64,000 bases of DNA from WTHC01 sp965218725 (GTDB taxonomy: Archaea > Thermoproteota > Nitrososphaeria > Nitrososphaerales > Nitrosopumilaceae). A program made the position numbers and the translations under genes. The notes under the pieces were generated by a model. That model had not been told where the DNA came from. It did not search any database and saw only the letters and a program-made list of their open reading frames with translations. Every line of letters starts with the position of its first letter. Position 1 is the stretch's first letter. The stretch covers positions 124,001 to 188,000 of the forward strand of contig CBDCLO010000002.1 of the NCBI GenBank assembly GCA_965218725.1. The letters run 5' to 3'. Shown in pieces: positions 51,277-61,776 of the stretch.

Positions 51277-52173
51277 TTATTGTTGTTTTATTATGAAACT
51301 AATAATGAGTATAATACAGCTTAGCCTACTGAATGTAAGTGTGTAGCTCATAACAGAGTTTAGTTGTTTTATGTCACTGTTATTATTTTTCAGTATTTTT
51401 CTTGATTTTATAACTAGTGGAGCTGTAGCTAAAGATGTTATACATATATATGGAATAATTGTAAGTATCGAAGATATTATTATAATTCCATATAATAGTA
51501 TTGGATAAAGAGAAAATATAAATAACAAGTTTTTTTTCCCAAAAATGATTAGTAAATTTTTTCTTCCTTTTTCTTTATCAACATCAAAATCAGGGATTGA
51601 TGTTACAAACAATACAAATGATGATAAAATACCAAATAGTATACTGACTATTATTGTATCTAACGTAATAATTGAGTTTTGAATGTAATATGTACCAAGT
51701 ACAATTATTGATCCTTTAATACCTACAATTATTTCAGATATACCAATATTTACAATTTTTGTAGAATAGAAATACACTGAGATAATTGCAAAAACTAAAA
51801 ATATAGATATAATGATACCATGAAAATAAATAAAATAGATTCCAATAATAGAACCTATTGTTAGAAAGATTATGCAAGCCATGTATACTTGTGAAGGTTT
51901 TAGAAGTCTTGATGGTAATACATTTGTACCACCACTAAATTTAGTTTTAATTGTTTTGATATCTATACCATGTTTAAAATCCCAATAATCATTGAACAAG
52001 TCTACACTTATGTGTAATGAAGTAACACCGCACAATGTTAATAATAGCGTAAAAAAATTTATATGATTAATACCCACATAGCCGATCGAACATCCTAGTA
52101 CAATACCTAATGCTGATGACAGTAGAAATCTGATTCGTATGATACGTAACCAAATTTTGATTTTATGAGACAT
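51277..52173 (-). CDS. UbiA/MenA-family prenyltransferase
   Basis: Integral membrane enzyme attaching a prenyl chain to an aromatic acceptor. The 298-residue protein has the two Asp-rich motifs: DLFNDYWDFKHGID (NDxxDxxxD) and SIPDFDVDKEKG (DxxxD), and eight to nine hydrophobic spans. It could be the menaquinone prenyltransferase that goes with MqnC and the UbiD protein, but UbiA enzymes also make archaeal lipids and other quinones. It is divergent to nothing and follows the 23S gene on the other strand. Confidence 0.88.
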   Translation of the reverse strand: MSHKIKIWLRIIRIRFLLSSALGIVLGCSIGYVGINHINFFTLLLTLCGVTSLHISVDLFNDYWDFKHGIDIKTIKTKFSGGTNVLPSRLLKPSQVYMACIIFLTIGSIIGIYFIYFHGIIISIFLVFAIISVYFYSTKIVNIGISEIIVGIKGSIIVLGTYYIQNSIITLDTIIVSILFGILSSFVLFVTSIPDFDVDKEKGRKNLLIIFGKKNLLFIFSLYPILLYGIIIISSILTIIPYICITSLATAPLVIKSRKILKNNNSDIKQLNSVMSYTLTFSRLSCIILIISFIIKQQ

Positions 52174-52244
52174 GGTATATTAAAATGTTGTTGTAATTAA
52201 TTGTAAATAATATACACATGTATTACACATGATAATTGTATTAC

Positions 52245-52634
52245 CTATACTAGTGCTTCATCATTGATACATATAGGTTTCCGTCCACTGAACCCAGAAT
52301 CCTTTTCGTGCCAAAATTTTATTTCAGATTCGCCGTATTTCCAGCATAGCCAAACTTCTTCATCAAAACGTTTTGATGGAAAATCTAACAAACCATCATC
52401 AATACTTTTTATAATTATACCCATATTTTCTAAATTAGCGATCAATGCATATAAATCTGTTAAAGCATTGTTAAGTTTTTGTTTTAATGTTATGTATAAC
52501 TCCATTTTTGTGCTAGCATTAATATGTTGTTCTATTTCTATTACCTTATTTTTTTGTTTTAAAATACTTCCAAATTTTTTTATTATCATTGGCAGCATTT
52601 CATTTGCACTAGATATAGTAAAACATGAAAACAT
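52245..52634 (-). CDS. DUF2203 family protein
   Basis: Unknown function. From ATG 52634 (MFSCFTISSANEMLP) the protein has about 129 residues; the open frame reaches 52712 but the upstream part lacks similarity to the family. The first half is a long helical hairpin, and the second carries SIDDGLLDFPS, EVWLCWKYGE and IKFWHEKDSGFSGRKPI, hallmark strings of DUF2203. It follows the Hef helicase gene after 61 bases. Confidence 0.83.
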   Translation of the reverse strand: MFSCFTISSANEMLPMIIKKFGSILKQKNKVIEIEQHINASTKMELYITLKQKLNNALTDLYALIANLENMGIIIKSIDDGLLDFPSKRFDEEVWLCWKYGESEIKFWHEKDSGFSGRKPICINDEALV

Positions 52635-52695
52635 ATGTGATATTTTATGATACCTATTAAAAATCTTATTATAGATAATATAGTACAAGGTAGTA

Positions 52696-54198
52696 CTAAA
52701 AATACTTATCAAGAGAGATTTTTTGTGTTGTTTTTTTCATACTACTTGCAATTTTTTCTACAACATTTTTTGCTACGATAGATTTTCTTTGTCCTATCCA
52801 ATAATATGTTTCATCTATAGTGTTTTTTGTTATAAGCACAAATATCTTGCCAGCATACTTTCTACCAGTACGTCCTTTTCTTTGTATAAATCTGATTGAG
52901 CTAGGAACATTATCATAAAATATTACATTATCTACTTCAGATATATCAAGTCCTTCTTCACCAACTCTTGTAGCTATTAGAACTTGATATTCATTATCTC
53001 TAAATTTTTGAACAGTTTCAATCTGTTTTTTTTGTTTTAGTCCAGTTTTACCAGCTTTTCCAATTAAAAACCCAGATTTTATATTTATTTTAGTTAACGC
53101 TTTATGTATTATTTCAACAGAATCACGATAGCTTGTAAACACAATTGTTTTGTTAACTGTTAATCGTAAAATTTCTTGTAATTTTATAATTTTACTATGC
53201 TCAATTCCTTTTTTTTGTATTAATTTTGCAATAAAAGTAGCACGTGAAAAATGATAATCTGTTAGCAAATCATTAACACCAAATTTCTTTAGCTTCATTC
53301 TATCACAAAATCTTAGGAATGATGAAACTCCGTGTGACTCAAAAATATTTAATGCATAATGAATTCGTATAGTCATAAAAAATAACTTTGCTAAGAATTT
53401 ATTTTTGCGTAGTATATAATCACGCATCATAAGTAATCTTGATAATGATTTATTTTCTACTGATATAACTATTCCATTTTTATTTAGTTTTTTATATTTG
53501 TCATTCAATGAACATTTTATCAAGTTCTGAACTTCTTTCATTTCATGTGGTAATTCAACTTTAATCCATTTTATATCAGTATGTTGTATATATTTTTTAA
53601 CATCTTGACTTTCTTCAGTTCTATGTGCAATATTTTGTATCTTAAGACGTTTTACTATCTCTTCAGCTTTTTCTTGTTCACTTGGTAGTGTAGCTGTCAT
53701 TCCAATTATTCTGATATCACTACTGGTAAATTGTTCAGCAATCGTAGAATACGCGTAATTACCTATTGTTCTATGTGCTTCATCAAAAATAATAAGGTCA
53801 AACTGTGTTGGTACGATTATTTTTCTAAGTAAATCATTTTTTGTAATTTCAGGTGTTGCACAAATTATACTATTTTTCCAAAGTTTTTTTCTTTTTGTGA
53901 TTAAATTATCACCAGTGATTAATGCAATATCAAATATAGTTATACTATGTTTAAGAAATTCATAATGTTGGTTTATCAAAACTTTAGTTGGAGCTAAAAA
54001 TAATGTTGCATTTGATGTTTTTTTAAGGTGATGTGCAATTATCTGAACCGCAATTGCAGTTTTGCCTAAACCTGTTGGTAAAACTATTAAACAATTTTCA
54101 TATTTTGATTGGTTTACTAAATCTGCTTGATATTCTCTATATTCAAGTGTATTTTTTCGTATAAATTCATGGTCAACATAGTCTATGTTTTGTTTCAT
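52696..54198 (-). CDS. hef: Hef/FANCM-type SF2 DNA helicase
   Basis: Remodels stalled forks and branched DNA. The 500-residue protein has Walker A in LPTGLGKTAIA (residues 40-50), DEAH (139-142), MTATLP, a FANCM-like helical insert, then TSYRDS, ATRVGEEGLDI and FIQRKGRTGR. The C-terminal XPF-type nuclease domain of euryarchaeal Hef is absent, so this is the helicase-only version; the chain ends with KISLDKYF, a possible PCNA-interacting tail. It is divergent from the dCMP deaminase-polB pair. Confidence 0.93.
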   Translation of the reverse strand: MKQNIDYVDHEFIRKNTLEYREYQADLVNQSKYENCLIVLPTGLGKTAIAVQIIAHHLKKTSNATLFLAPTKVLINQHYEFLKHSITIFDIALITGDNLITKRKKLWKNSIICATPEITKNDLLRKIIVPTQFDLIIFDEAHRTIGNYAYSTIAEQFTSSDIRIIGMTATLPSEQEKAEEIVKRLKIQNIAHRTEESQDVKKYIQHTDIKWIKVELPHEMKEVQNLIKCSLNDKYKKLNKNGIVISVENKSLSRLLMMRDYILRKNKFLAKLFFMTIRIHYALNIFESHGVSSFLRFCDRMKLKKFGVNDLLTDYHFSRATFIAKLIQKKGIEHSKIIKLQEILRLTVNKTIVFTSYRDSVEIIHKALTKINIKSGFLIGKAGKTGLKQKKQIETVQKFRDNEYQVLIATRVGEEGLDISEVDNVIFYDNVPSSIRFIQRKGRTGRKYAGKIFVLITKNTIDETYYWIGQRKSIVAKNVVEKIASSMKKTTQKISLDKYF

Positions 54199-54281
54199 TT
54201 CTGTGTTAATGTAAATAATGTTTTATATCACTTTTGGATAAAAGTAATTTGTATTATATTATGGAGTTTTGTGTTATCATT

Positions 54282-54800
54282 ATGACTGAAAATTTTGAGA
54301 GGCCTAATTGGGATGAATATTTTATGTTACAGGCAGAATTAGCTAAATTACGTTCTAATTGCATCTCTAGACATGTTGGTGCTGTAATTGTAAAAAATAA
54401 CAGACAGATTGCTATGGGATACAACGGTACACCACCTGGAGTAAAAAATTGTTACGAAGGAGGCTGTGAAAGATGTAAAAGCAGAGAGAAGAATGAAATA
54501 AAATCAGGAACCATGCTAGATAGATGTCTTTGTAATCATGCTGAGGCTAATGCAATAATGCATTGTGCAATATTTGGAATAAAAACTGATACTACTAGTT
54601 CTGTTTTATATACAACACATAATCCATGTTTAGAATGTACCAAAATGGCAATTACTATTGGAATACGAAATATAGTAACAACAAGAATGTATCATGATAG
54701 TGAACATGATTTATTAAATGGTATAGGAGTTAAAATAACTTTAATGCATAAAAATAAAATACGATATTGGCTAGATCAGTTGGGTTACTCAATTGAATGA
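54282..54800 (+). CDS. dcd: deoxycytidylate deaminase family protein
   Basis: Zinc-dependent deamination of dCMP to dUMP for dTTP supply. Start taken at ATG 54282 (MTENFERPNWDEY), which matches the family's usual N-terminus; the frame extends to 54234. Zinc ligands are readable as HAEANAI and PCLECTKM, with a further Cys-rich insert (CYEGGCERC, CLCN) as in dCMP deaminases. It overlaps polB by 8 bases. The gene symbol used by relatives varies. Confidence 0.9.
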   Translation: MTENFERPNWDEYFMLQAELAKLRSNCISRHVGAVIVKNNRQIAMGYNGTPPGVKNCYEGGCERCKSREKNEIKSGTMLDRCLCNHAEANAIMHCAIFGIKTDTTSSVLYTTHNPCLECTKMAITIGIRNIVTTRMYHDSEHDLLNGIGVKITLMHKNKIRYWLDQLGYSIE

Positions 54801-57354
54801 TATAAAAAACCACAGTAAAAATGATTATGTTGAATGCATGACACCATTACTACTTGTATCAGCTATATATGATAATATAAAAAAAATAGCAGTATTAAAA
54901 TTCTATGAACCTAATTCACAAAAAATTATAATGTGGGGTGATAATACCAATCATAAACCATATTGTTATTCAAAGCTAAAAATTAATAATTTAGAATTTC
55001 TTAAAACGAGAAATGATGTCATAAAAATAGAGAACATCAAAATAAATGATATTTTACTTGACAAACAAATTGATATTTCAAAAATAATTGTAGAAGATCC
55101 ATTAGCTATCGGTGGTACACAATCTGATAAGAGTATTAGAAATATAATAGAAGTATGGGAAGCTGATATAAAATATTATGAAAATTATTTATATGACAAT
55201 TCTTTGATTATAGGAAATTACTATAAAATTATTAATAATAAAATAATTCCACATAAATTTCAGTTTTCTGCTGAAATTAAACTAGTCTTAAAGAATTTGT
55301 TACATGACAATCTTATATACAATGGAATAATAGAAAAAGATAAGTTTCATGACTATCTTTTGAATTGGGCAATACTGTTAGATCAACCAGTACCTGAAAT
55401 TAAACGTCTGAGCTTTGACATAGAAGTAGAGTCAGAAATTGGAAGAATACCCGATGTTAAACTAGCTGAAAAAAAGATTATAGCTATAGGATTAAAAGGA
55501 ACAAATGGATTTAACAAAGTGTTAGTATTAGATAGATCACATATAAAAAAAGGCAAGAATAGGCTATCTAATGACGTAGAAGTTGCATTTTATGATAATG
55601 AGAAAGATCTTATTTTAAATGCATTTAAAATTATTTCATCATATCCATTTATAATAACATTCAATGGTGATAATTTTGATATTCCATATTTAATAAAAAG
55701 AGCTGAAAAATTTGGAATAAAAAATTATTTGATCCCATTTTTTACGTTAAGAGACTCAGCAACACTAAAAGAAGGTGTACATATAGATTTGTATAGAACG
55801 TTATCTAATAAATCATTTCAGATTTATGCGTTTGGTAATAAGTACACTGAATTTTCTCTTGATAGTGTATCAAAAGCATTGCTTAATAAATCAAAATTAT
55901 ACCATAATAGTAACATAAATAGTTTAGATCAATTTCAATTGGCACAATATTGTTTTAACGATACAGAGTTAACATATGAGCTGACAAGTTTTAATGATGA
56001 TTTATTAATGAATTTATTAGTTGTAATTGCTAGAATAGCTAAAATGCCAATAGATGACATATCAAGATTTGGAGTATCTCAATGGATTAGAAGTTTGTTA
56101 TATTATGAACATAGAAGACTAAATGCATTAATTCCAAGAAGAAATGAACTTATGAAGAAATCTTCTGATGTAACAAATAATGCTATAAGCAAAGATAAAA
56201 AATTTCGTGGTGGATTAGTTGTAGAACCAAAAGAAGGAATACATTTTGATGTAGTAGTTATGGATTTTGCTAGTTTGTATCCATCAATTATAAAAATTAA
56301 AAATTTGTCTTATGAAACTGTAAGATGTTCACATGAAGAATGTAGATATAATATGATTCTAGATACCAAGCATTGGGTATGTACAAAGAAAAATGGGATG
56401 GAATCATTATTAATAGGCTCTTTACGTGATTTACGTATTAATTATTACAAAAACCTCTCAAAAAAACCAAGTATATCTAAAAGTAATAGAAGTTTGTATT
56501 TAGTAGTTAGCCAAGCACTTAAGGTGATTCTTAATGCTAGCTATGGTGTTATGGGTGCAGAGATATTTCCACTCTATTTCTTGCCAGCAGCAGAAATTAC
56601 AACTACAGTAGGTAGATATACTATTTTACAAACTATAAAAAAATGTAAAGAAAATTCAATAAATGTGCTATATGGAGATACTGATTCACTATTTTTGAAA
56701 AATCCGACATCTGAACAAATAAAATTTGTAATAGATAATGCTAAAAAAGATCATGGTATTGATTTAGAAATTGAAAAGATATATAGATATGTAGCATTAA
56801 GCACTAGAAAAAAAAATTACTTTGGTGTTACTAAAGATGGAAATGTTGATGTTAAAGGATTAACAGGTAAAAAATCACATACTCCAGCTTTCATAAAAAT
56901 ATTATTTCATGAATTACTAGACATATTATCAAAAATTAAAACAATGGGTGATTTTGAAAATGCTAAAATAGAGATCACTAAAAAAATCTTAGAATGTGCA
57001 AATAGAGTGTTAACAAAACAAATATCATTAAAAGAGTTGGCATTTAATGTAATGATAAGCAAATCACCTGTAGAATATATTAAGACAATACCTCAACATA
57101 TACGTGCAGCTAGATTATTACAATCAATTAGAGATATAAAAAAAGGTGATATTATATCATATGTAAAAGTAATAAACAAACCTGGTGTAAAACCTGTTGA
57201 AATAGCACGTAACGATGAAATTGATTCAAAAAAGTACATGGAATTTATGGAATCAACATTAGATCAGATAACATCAGCAATGAATTTAGATTTTAATACA
57301 ATACTTGGAAAACCTAGACAGACTGGACTTGACCAATTTTTTTGGAATAACTAA
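54793..57354 (+). CDS. polB: family B replicative DNA polymerase
   Basis: 853 residues. Exonuclease motif I is FDIEVE (208-213), then TFNGDNFDIPY; polymerase motif A is DFASLYPSI (D491), motif B in ALKVILNASYGVMG, and motif C YGDTDS (627-632). The C-terminus ends with QTGLDQFF, a PCNA-binding box. All catalytic residues look intact. Translationally coupled to the deaminase, which links it with nucleotide supply. Start is a TTG at 54793. Confidence 0.96.
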   Translation: MNDIKNHSKNDYVECMTPLLLVSAIYDNIKKIAVLKFYEPNSQKIIMWGDNTNHKPYCYSKLKINNLEFLKTRNDVIKIENIKINDILLDKQIDISKIIVEDPLAIGGTQSDKSIRNIIEVWEADIKYYENYLYDNSLIIGNYYKIINNKIIPHKFQFSAEIKLVLKNLLHDNLIYNGIIEKDKFHDYLLNWAILLDQPVPEIKRLSFDIEVESEIGRIPDVKLAEKKIIAIGLKGTNGFNKVLVLDRSHIKKGKNRLSNDVEVAFYDNEKDLILNAFKIISSYPFIITFNGDNFDIPYLIKRAEKFGIKNYLIPFFTLRDSATLKEGVHIDLYRTLSNKSFQIYAFGNKYTEFSLDSVSKALLNKSKLYHNSNINSLDQFQLAQYCFNDTELTYELTSFNDDLLMNLLVVIARIAKMPIDDISRFGVSQWIRSLLYYEHRRLNALIPRRNELMKKSSDVTNNAISKDKKFRGGLVVEPKEGIHFDVVVMDFASLYPSIIKIKNLSYETVRCSHEECRYNMILDTKHWVCTKKNGMESLLIGSLRDLRINYYKNLSKKPSISKSNRSLYLVVSQALKVILNASYGVMGAEIFPLYFLPAAEITTTVGRYTILQTIKKCKENSINVLYGDTDSLFLKNPTSEQIKFVIDNAKKDHGIDLEIEKIYRYVALSTRKKNYFGVTKDGNVDVKGLTGKKSHTPAFIKILFHELLDILSKIKTMGDFENAKIEITKKILECANRVLTKQISLKELAFNVMISKSPVEYIKTIPQHIRAARLLQSIRDIKKGDIISYVKVINKPGVKPVEIARNDEIDSKKYMEFMESTLDQITSAMNLDFNTILGKPRQTGLDQFFWNN

Positions 57355-57430
57355 GTAAAAACATTTTTAATTGATATTACATAATTTTAAAACAAATGAT
57401 AAATATGGAGAGCCGTGTGATAGTTGATAT

Positions 57431-58090
57431 ATGTTATTTATAATAAATTGCAAAAATTATTACAAAATAACAGAAGAAAGTATTTCAAAATTATCAAAAA
57501 TAATACAAGTTACCTCAAAAAAATATAGAGTTAAAATAGCTATTGCACCACCATTTCATTTACTAACTATTGCAACAAAATACTTCATACCAGTATTTGC
57601 ACAACATATGGATAATATGGATAATTACAATAGTACCGGATTTATAATCCCAAAATTACTAAAAAAATCTAAAATTTTAGGTTCATTAATAAACCATAGT
57701 GAACATCGGATATCTAGTAATAATATATTAGAAATAACGTTAAAATTAAAAAAATTAGACATGGTATCAGTTATTTGTGTTGAAAAAATTAGTGAAGTAA
57801 AAAAGTATGTGCAATTTAATCCAACATATATAGCTATAGAACCAAAAAATTTGATCGGTACTGGAAGATCAATAACTAATGAAAATCCAGATGTAATCAT
57901 TAAGTCACTAAAAATATTAAAAAGATCTAATGTACAAACTAAACTTCTTTGTGGTGCAGGGATCAGTGATGAAAATGATGTGAAAAAAGCCGTGCAGCTT
58001 GGTACTCATGGAATATTAGTATCAAGTAGAATAATAAATGCCAAAAACTGGAAAAAAATAATAGATAAATTTACTAATGCAATACTTTAA
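57431..58090 (+). CDS. tpiA: triosephosphate isomerase (archaeal short form)
   Basis: Interconverts DHAP and glyceraldehyde 3-phosphate. The 219-residue length is the archaeal type. Active-site residues: K8 in NCKNY, H89 in NHSEHR and E137 in IAIEPKNLIGTG; phosphate loop GAGISDEND and GTHGILVSS near the end. It precedes PPDK after 36 bases on the same strand, so the two gluconeogenic genes are likely cotranscribed. Confidence 0.95.
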   Translation: MLFIINCKNYYKITEESISKLSKIIQVTSKKYRVKIAIAPPFHLLTIATKYFIPVFAQHMDNMDNYNSTGFIIPKLLKKSKILGSLINHSEHRISSNNILEITLKLKKLDMVSVICVEKISEVKKYVQFNPTYIAIEPKNLIGTGRSITNENPDVIIKSLKILKRSNVQTKLLCGAGISDENDVKKAVQLGTHGILVSSRIINAKNWKKIIDKFTNAIL

Positions 58091-58126
58091 TACATTAATA
58101 GTTGATGATCTGAAGGTAAAAGAAAA

Positions 58127-60790
58127 ATGAAAATGATTTATTTTTTTGATGAAGCTAATGGAAAAAATAAAAAATTATTTGGTGGTAAAGGTTCTGGACT
58201 ATGTGAAATGAGCAGATTAGGGTTACCAGTTCCTCCTGGATTCATAATAACAACAGATGTCTGTAAGAAATATTATCAAAATGGAATGAAGCTACCACTA
58301 ATATTGTTTAATCAGATTAAAAAAAATATTAAAAAAATAGAACAACAAACAGGTAAAAAATTGAATTCTGATAGAAATCCTTTGTTGGTTTCTGTTAGAT
58401 CTGGTGCAGCTGTATCGATGCCTGGAATGATGGACACTATTTTGAATTTAGGTTTAAATGATAATACAATAAAAGGCCTAACAAAAAATAGTAAAAATGA
58501 AAGATTTGCTTTAGATTCATATAGAAGATTTATCCAACTATTTGGTAAGGTAGTAGCTGGGATAGATGATAAAAAGTTTAGCTATATTTTAGAAAAAATA
58601 AAAAAAGAACAGTGTATTAAATCTGATAATGAATTAGATATATTGTCTTTACAAAAAATCATTTTAGAATTCAAGGTTATATATAAAAATATAGTTGGTA
58701 AATTATTTCCAAGTGATCCATATGAACAGCTAATGCTAGCAATAAAAGCTGTATTTAATAGTTGGACTGGGGAAAGAGCTATGATCTACAGAAAAAAAAA
58801 TAGAATAACTGATAATATTGCAGATGGAACAGCAGTTAATGTAGTGGCCATGATATACGGAAATATGGATAACAGAAGCGCTACTGGTGTAATATTTACC
58901 AGAAATCCAAATACCGGAGAAAAAAAAATTTTTGGTGATTATTTAGTAAATGCTCAGGGAGAAGATATAGTAGCTGGGATTAGAACTCCGAAACATATTA
59001 ACAAAATGAAAAATGAATTTTCTAGTGTCTATAACCAATTAATTAAAACATGTAATAACCTTGAAAAATATTATAAAGAACCACAGGATATAGAATTTAC
59101 TATAGAGCATGATAAATTTTATTTGTTGCAAACTCGTGCAGCTAAGATGAATGCATCAGCTATGGTGAGAACATCTGTAGACATGGCGAAGGAACACATA
59201 CTAACAAAAAATGAAGCTATACTTAGGTTACATACAGAACAATTAGAGCAATTGTTGCATAAAACAATAGACAAAAAATTTTTAAAAAACTTTGTTAAAT
59301 TTACAAATGGTATTGCAGCATCACCAGGAGCAGCAAGTGGAAAAATTATTTTTGATGTAAAAAATGCAATAAAGCTAGGTGAAAAAGGTATAAAAGTTAT
59401 TCTAGTTAGAGAAGAGACAAAACCTGAAGATGTACCTGCATTCTTTGCATCAGTTGGAATATTAACAAGTAGAGGCGGAAAAACATCACATGCAGCTGTT
59501 GTAGCTAGAGGAATGGGAAAATCATGCATTGTAGGTTCTGATTTTACAATTGACCATGAAAATAAAACATGCAAGGCAAATGGAAATCTATTACGTGAAA
59601 ATGACACAATAACTATGGATGGAAATGATGGTGCTGTATATATTGGTAATATCCCAACAATTGAACCTAAAATCACCGATAGTTTCAAAACTATTTTAAG
59701 ATGGGCACAGAGAATAAAGAGATTAGGGATAAGAGCTAATGCAGACGACAAAAAAGCTGCGGCATTAGCGTTATCTTATGGGGCAGAAGGAATAGGTTTA
59801 TGTAGAACTGAAAGAATGTTTAATGCACAAGATCGAATTAGATTATTTATAAAAATGATTATGGCAAAAACAGTTAGTGAAAGAAAAACTATTCTAAAAA
59901 GACTTGGAATATTACAAAAAAATGATTTTATACAAATTTTAAAAATTATGAAAGGATTGCCTGTAACTATTAGATTACTTGATCCACCTCTACATGAATT
60001 CTTACCAAATCCAAATGAATTAATGAATAAAATACATGAAGAAAAAAAATCAAGCAGTGATATAATAAATATTAAAAAAATGCTTGAAACAGCAAAAAAT
60101 CTAATAGAAATAAATCCTATGATGGGTCATAGAGGTGTACGATTAGGAATAACATATCCAGAAATATATGAAATGCAAATAAAAGCTATTTTTAAAGCTA
60201 CTGTAATATTAACTAAAATGAATATTGATGTGAGACCTCAGATAATGATTCCACAAGTCAGTACTATAAATGAATTACAAAATATCAAAAAAATTTATGA
60301 CATAATAAAATTAGAAACAGAACAAAAAAATAACCTAAAATTAAAAACTAGTTTTGGTACTATGTTTGAAGTTGTAAGAGCATGTTTAACATCAGTTGAA
60401 TTTATAGATACTGCTGAATTTTTTAGTTTTGGAACAAATGATTTAACCCAAGCAGTTTTTAGTTTCAGTAGAGAAGATGTAGAAAGTAAGTTTCTTCCAG
60501 AGTATTTAAACAAAAAAATTCTTGTGGAAAATCCATTTCAGTCTATTGATGTAGATGGAGTAGGAAATTTATTACATGTGGGAATTAACAATATTAGGCA
60601 TAACAAGAGTACTGAGATTGGGATTTGTGGAGAACATGGAGGAGATCCTAAGTCTATTATGTTTTTCCATAGATTAGATATAGATTATGTTAGTGCATCA
60701 CCACATAGAATACCAATAGCTATAATTGCAGCTGCACAGGCATCACTAGAACAAAAATTAAGCTGTACTGCTAAATTAAATAATAAATAA
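58127..60790 (+). CDS. ppdK: pyruvate, phosphate dikinase
   Basis: Converts pyruvate, ATP and phosphate to PEP, AMP and pyrophosphate, feeding gluconeogenesis from the CO2-fixation cycle. The 887-residue protein has the ATP-grasp start GGKGSGLCEM, SVRSGAAVSMPGMMDT, swivelling histidine H455 in GGKTSHAAVVARGM, and the PEP domain with GAEGIGLCRTE and the catalytic C834 in ICGEHGGDP. Full length and complete. A HTH-CBS gene follows after 24 bases. Confidence 0.97.
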   Translation: MKMIYFFDEANGKNKKLFGGKGSGLCEMSRLGLPVPPGFIITTDVCKKYYQNGMKLPLILFNQIKKNIKKIEQQTGKKLNSDRNPLLVSVRSGAAVSMPGMMDTILNLGLNDNTIKGLTKNSKNERFALDSYRRFIQLFGKVVAGIDDKKFSYILEKIKKEQCIKSDNELDILSLQKIILEFKVIYKNIVGKLFPSDPYEQLMLAIKAVFNSWTGERAMIYRKKNRITDNIADGTAVNVVAMIYGNMDNRSATGVIFTRNPNTGEKKIFGDYLVNAQGEDIVAGIRTPKHINKMKNEFSSVYNQLIKTCNNLEKYYKEPQDIEFTIEHDKFYLLQTRAAKMNASAMVRTSVDMAKEHILTKNEAILRLHTEQLEQLLHKTIDKKFLKNFVKFTNGIAASPGAASGKIIFDVKNAIKLGEKGIKVILVREETKPEDVPAFFASVGILTSRGGKTSHAAVVARGMGKSCIVGSDFTIDHENKTCKANGNLLRENDTITMDGNDGAVYIGNIPTIEPKITDSFKTILRWAQRIKRLGIRANADDKKAAALALSYGAEGIGLCRTERMFNAQDRIRLFIKMIMAKTVSERKTILKRLGILQKNDFIQILKIMKGLPVTIRLLDPPLHEFLPNPNELMNKIHEEKKSSSDIINIKKMLETAKNLIEINPMMGHRGVRLGITYPEIYEMQIKAIFKATVILTKMNIDVRPQIMIPQVSTINELQNIKKIYDIIKLETEQKNNLKLKTSFGTMFEVVRACLTSVEFIDTAEFFSFGTNDLTQAVFSFSREDVESKFLPEYLNKKILVENPFQSIDVDGVGNLLHVGINNIRHNKSTEIGICGEHGGDPKSIMFFHRLDIDYVSASPHRIPIAIIAAAQASLEQKLSCTAKLNNK

Positions 60791-60814
60791 AAGGTTAGTT
60801 ATAGTTTTTCATAA

Positions 60815-61372
60815 TTGCTTCCAAAATTAAATACTATAAAATATGCTAGAATGAAGTTAGGTCTAACTCAAAAAAAACTTGCAAACCTAATTGGAGTCAG
60901 TACATCAATGATAAATCAGATAGAATCTGGTAGAACCAATCCAAGTTATGAAACAGCCAAGAGAATATTTGATAATTTAGCTACACTAGAAGGAAAATCA
61001 TCATCTTATAAATCTGGTGATTTTTGTAGTAGTATTATAAAATTAAAACCATCTGACACATTACATGATGCAACAAGAGTAATGCAAAAATTTTTTATAA
61101 GCCAAATTCCAGTATTTAACGGAAAAAAAATAGTTGGTATTATAACTGAGGATGGAATAATTAGACATTTATCTGATACTAAAGAAACTGATTTAAAAAA
61201 AATTAAGCTGTTTGAGTCATTAGAGCCGATTCCTCCCATTGTAGATTATGAGGTGCCTGCAAATATACTCGTACCATTGATCAGATTTTCTAAATGCATA
61301 TTAGTTTCAAAAAAAGCAATCATAGTAGGAATAATCACTATCGCAGATACACTGAAGATGATAGACCAATAA
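60815..61372 (+). CDS. helix-turn-helix plus CBS-pair regulator
   Basis: Residues about 8-58 are an XRE-type HTH (ARMKLGLTQKKLANLIGVS, then SMINQIESGRTNPSYET, outline). Residues about 65-185 hold two CBS motifs (TLHDATRVMQKF-ISQIPVF-IVGIITED and a second half ending AIIVGIITIADTLK), which in this fold bind adenosine nucleotides. The protein should sense energy or AMP and act on transcription; since it follows ppdK, autoregulation of that unit is plausible. Start is a TTG at 60815. Confidence 0.87.
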   Translation: MLPKLNTIKYARMKLGLTQKKLANLIGVSTSMINQIESGRTNPSYETAKRIFDNLATLEGKSSSYKSGDFCSSIIKLKPSDTLHDATRVMQKFFISQIPVFNGKKIVGIITEDGIIRHLSDTKETDLKKIKLFESLEPIPPIVDYEVPANILVPLIRFSKCILVSKKAIIVGIITIADTLKMIDQ

Positions 61373-61382
61373 CATATTAACT

Positions 61383-61775
61383 TTAATGTGAACATAGTTC
61401 TAATAGAACTCCATCTAATGATTTAGGATGTATGAATGTGATTGAGGTATTGTTTGATCCAGTTCTAATTTTACCTAGAAATTGCATTCCACATTTTTCT
61501 TTCATATGCTTCATATCATTATGAATATCACTAGTTTCCAATGCAATATGATGTAATCCACCACCATTTTTATCAAGAAATTTTCTGATTGGTGATATAT
61601 TACTAAGCGGTTCCATAAGTTCAATTTTTCCATTATCCAATTGTAAAATTGCTATAGATACACCTTCTGATATGATTTTTTCAAAATGTACTTCCGAGAT
61701 ATGTAATACATTTTTGTATTTTATTGCAGAAACTCTAACATTTTTTACAACAATTGCAATATGATCTATTTTCAT
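61383..61775 (-). CDS. mce: methylmalonyl-CoA epimerase
   Basis: Racemises methylmalonyl-CoA between S and R forms. From ATG 61775 (MKIDHIAIVV) it has about 130 residues; this start lies one base after the mutase stop and begins at the conserved first strand. Metal ligands fit HIAIVV, GGGLHHIALET and the C-terminal GVLLEL. Operon with mutase and MeaB, converging on the HTH-CBS gene. Confidence 0.94.
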   Translation of the reverse strand: MKIDHIAIVVKNVRVSAIKYKNVLHISEVHFEKIISEGVSIAILQLDNGKIELMEPLSNISPIRKFLDKNGGGLHHIALETSDIHNDMKHMKEKCGMQFLGKIRTGSNNTSITFIHPKSLDGVLLELCSH

Positions 61776-61776
61776 T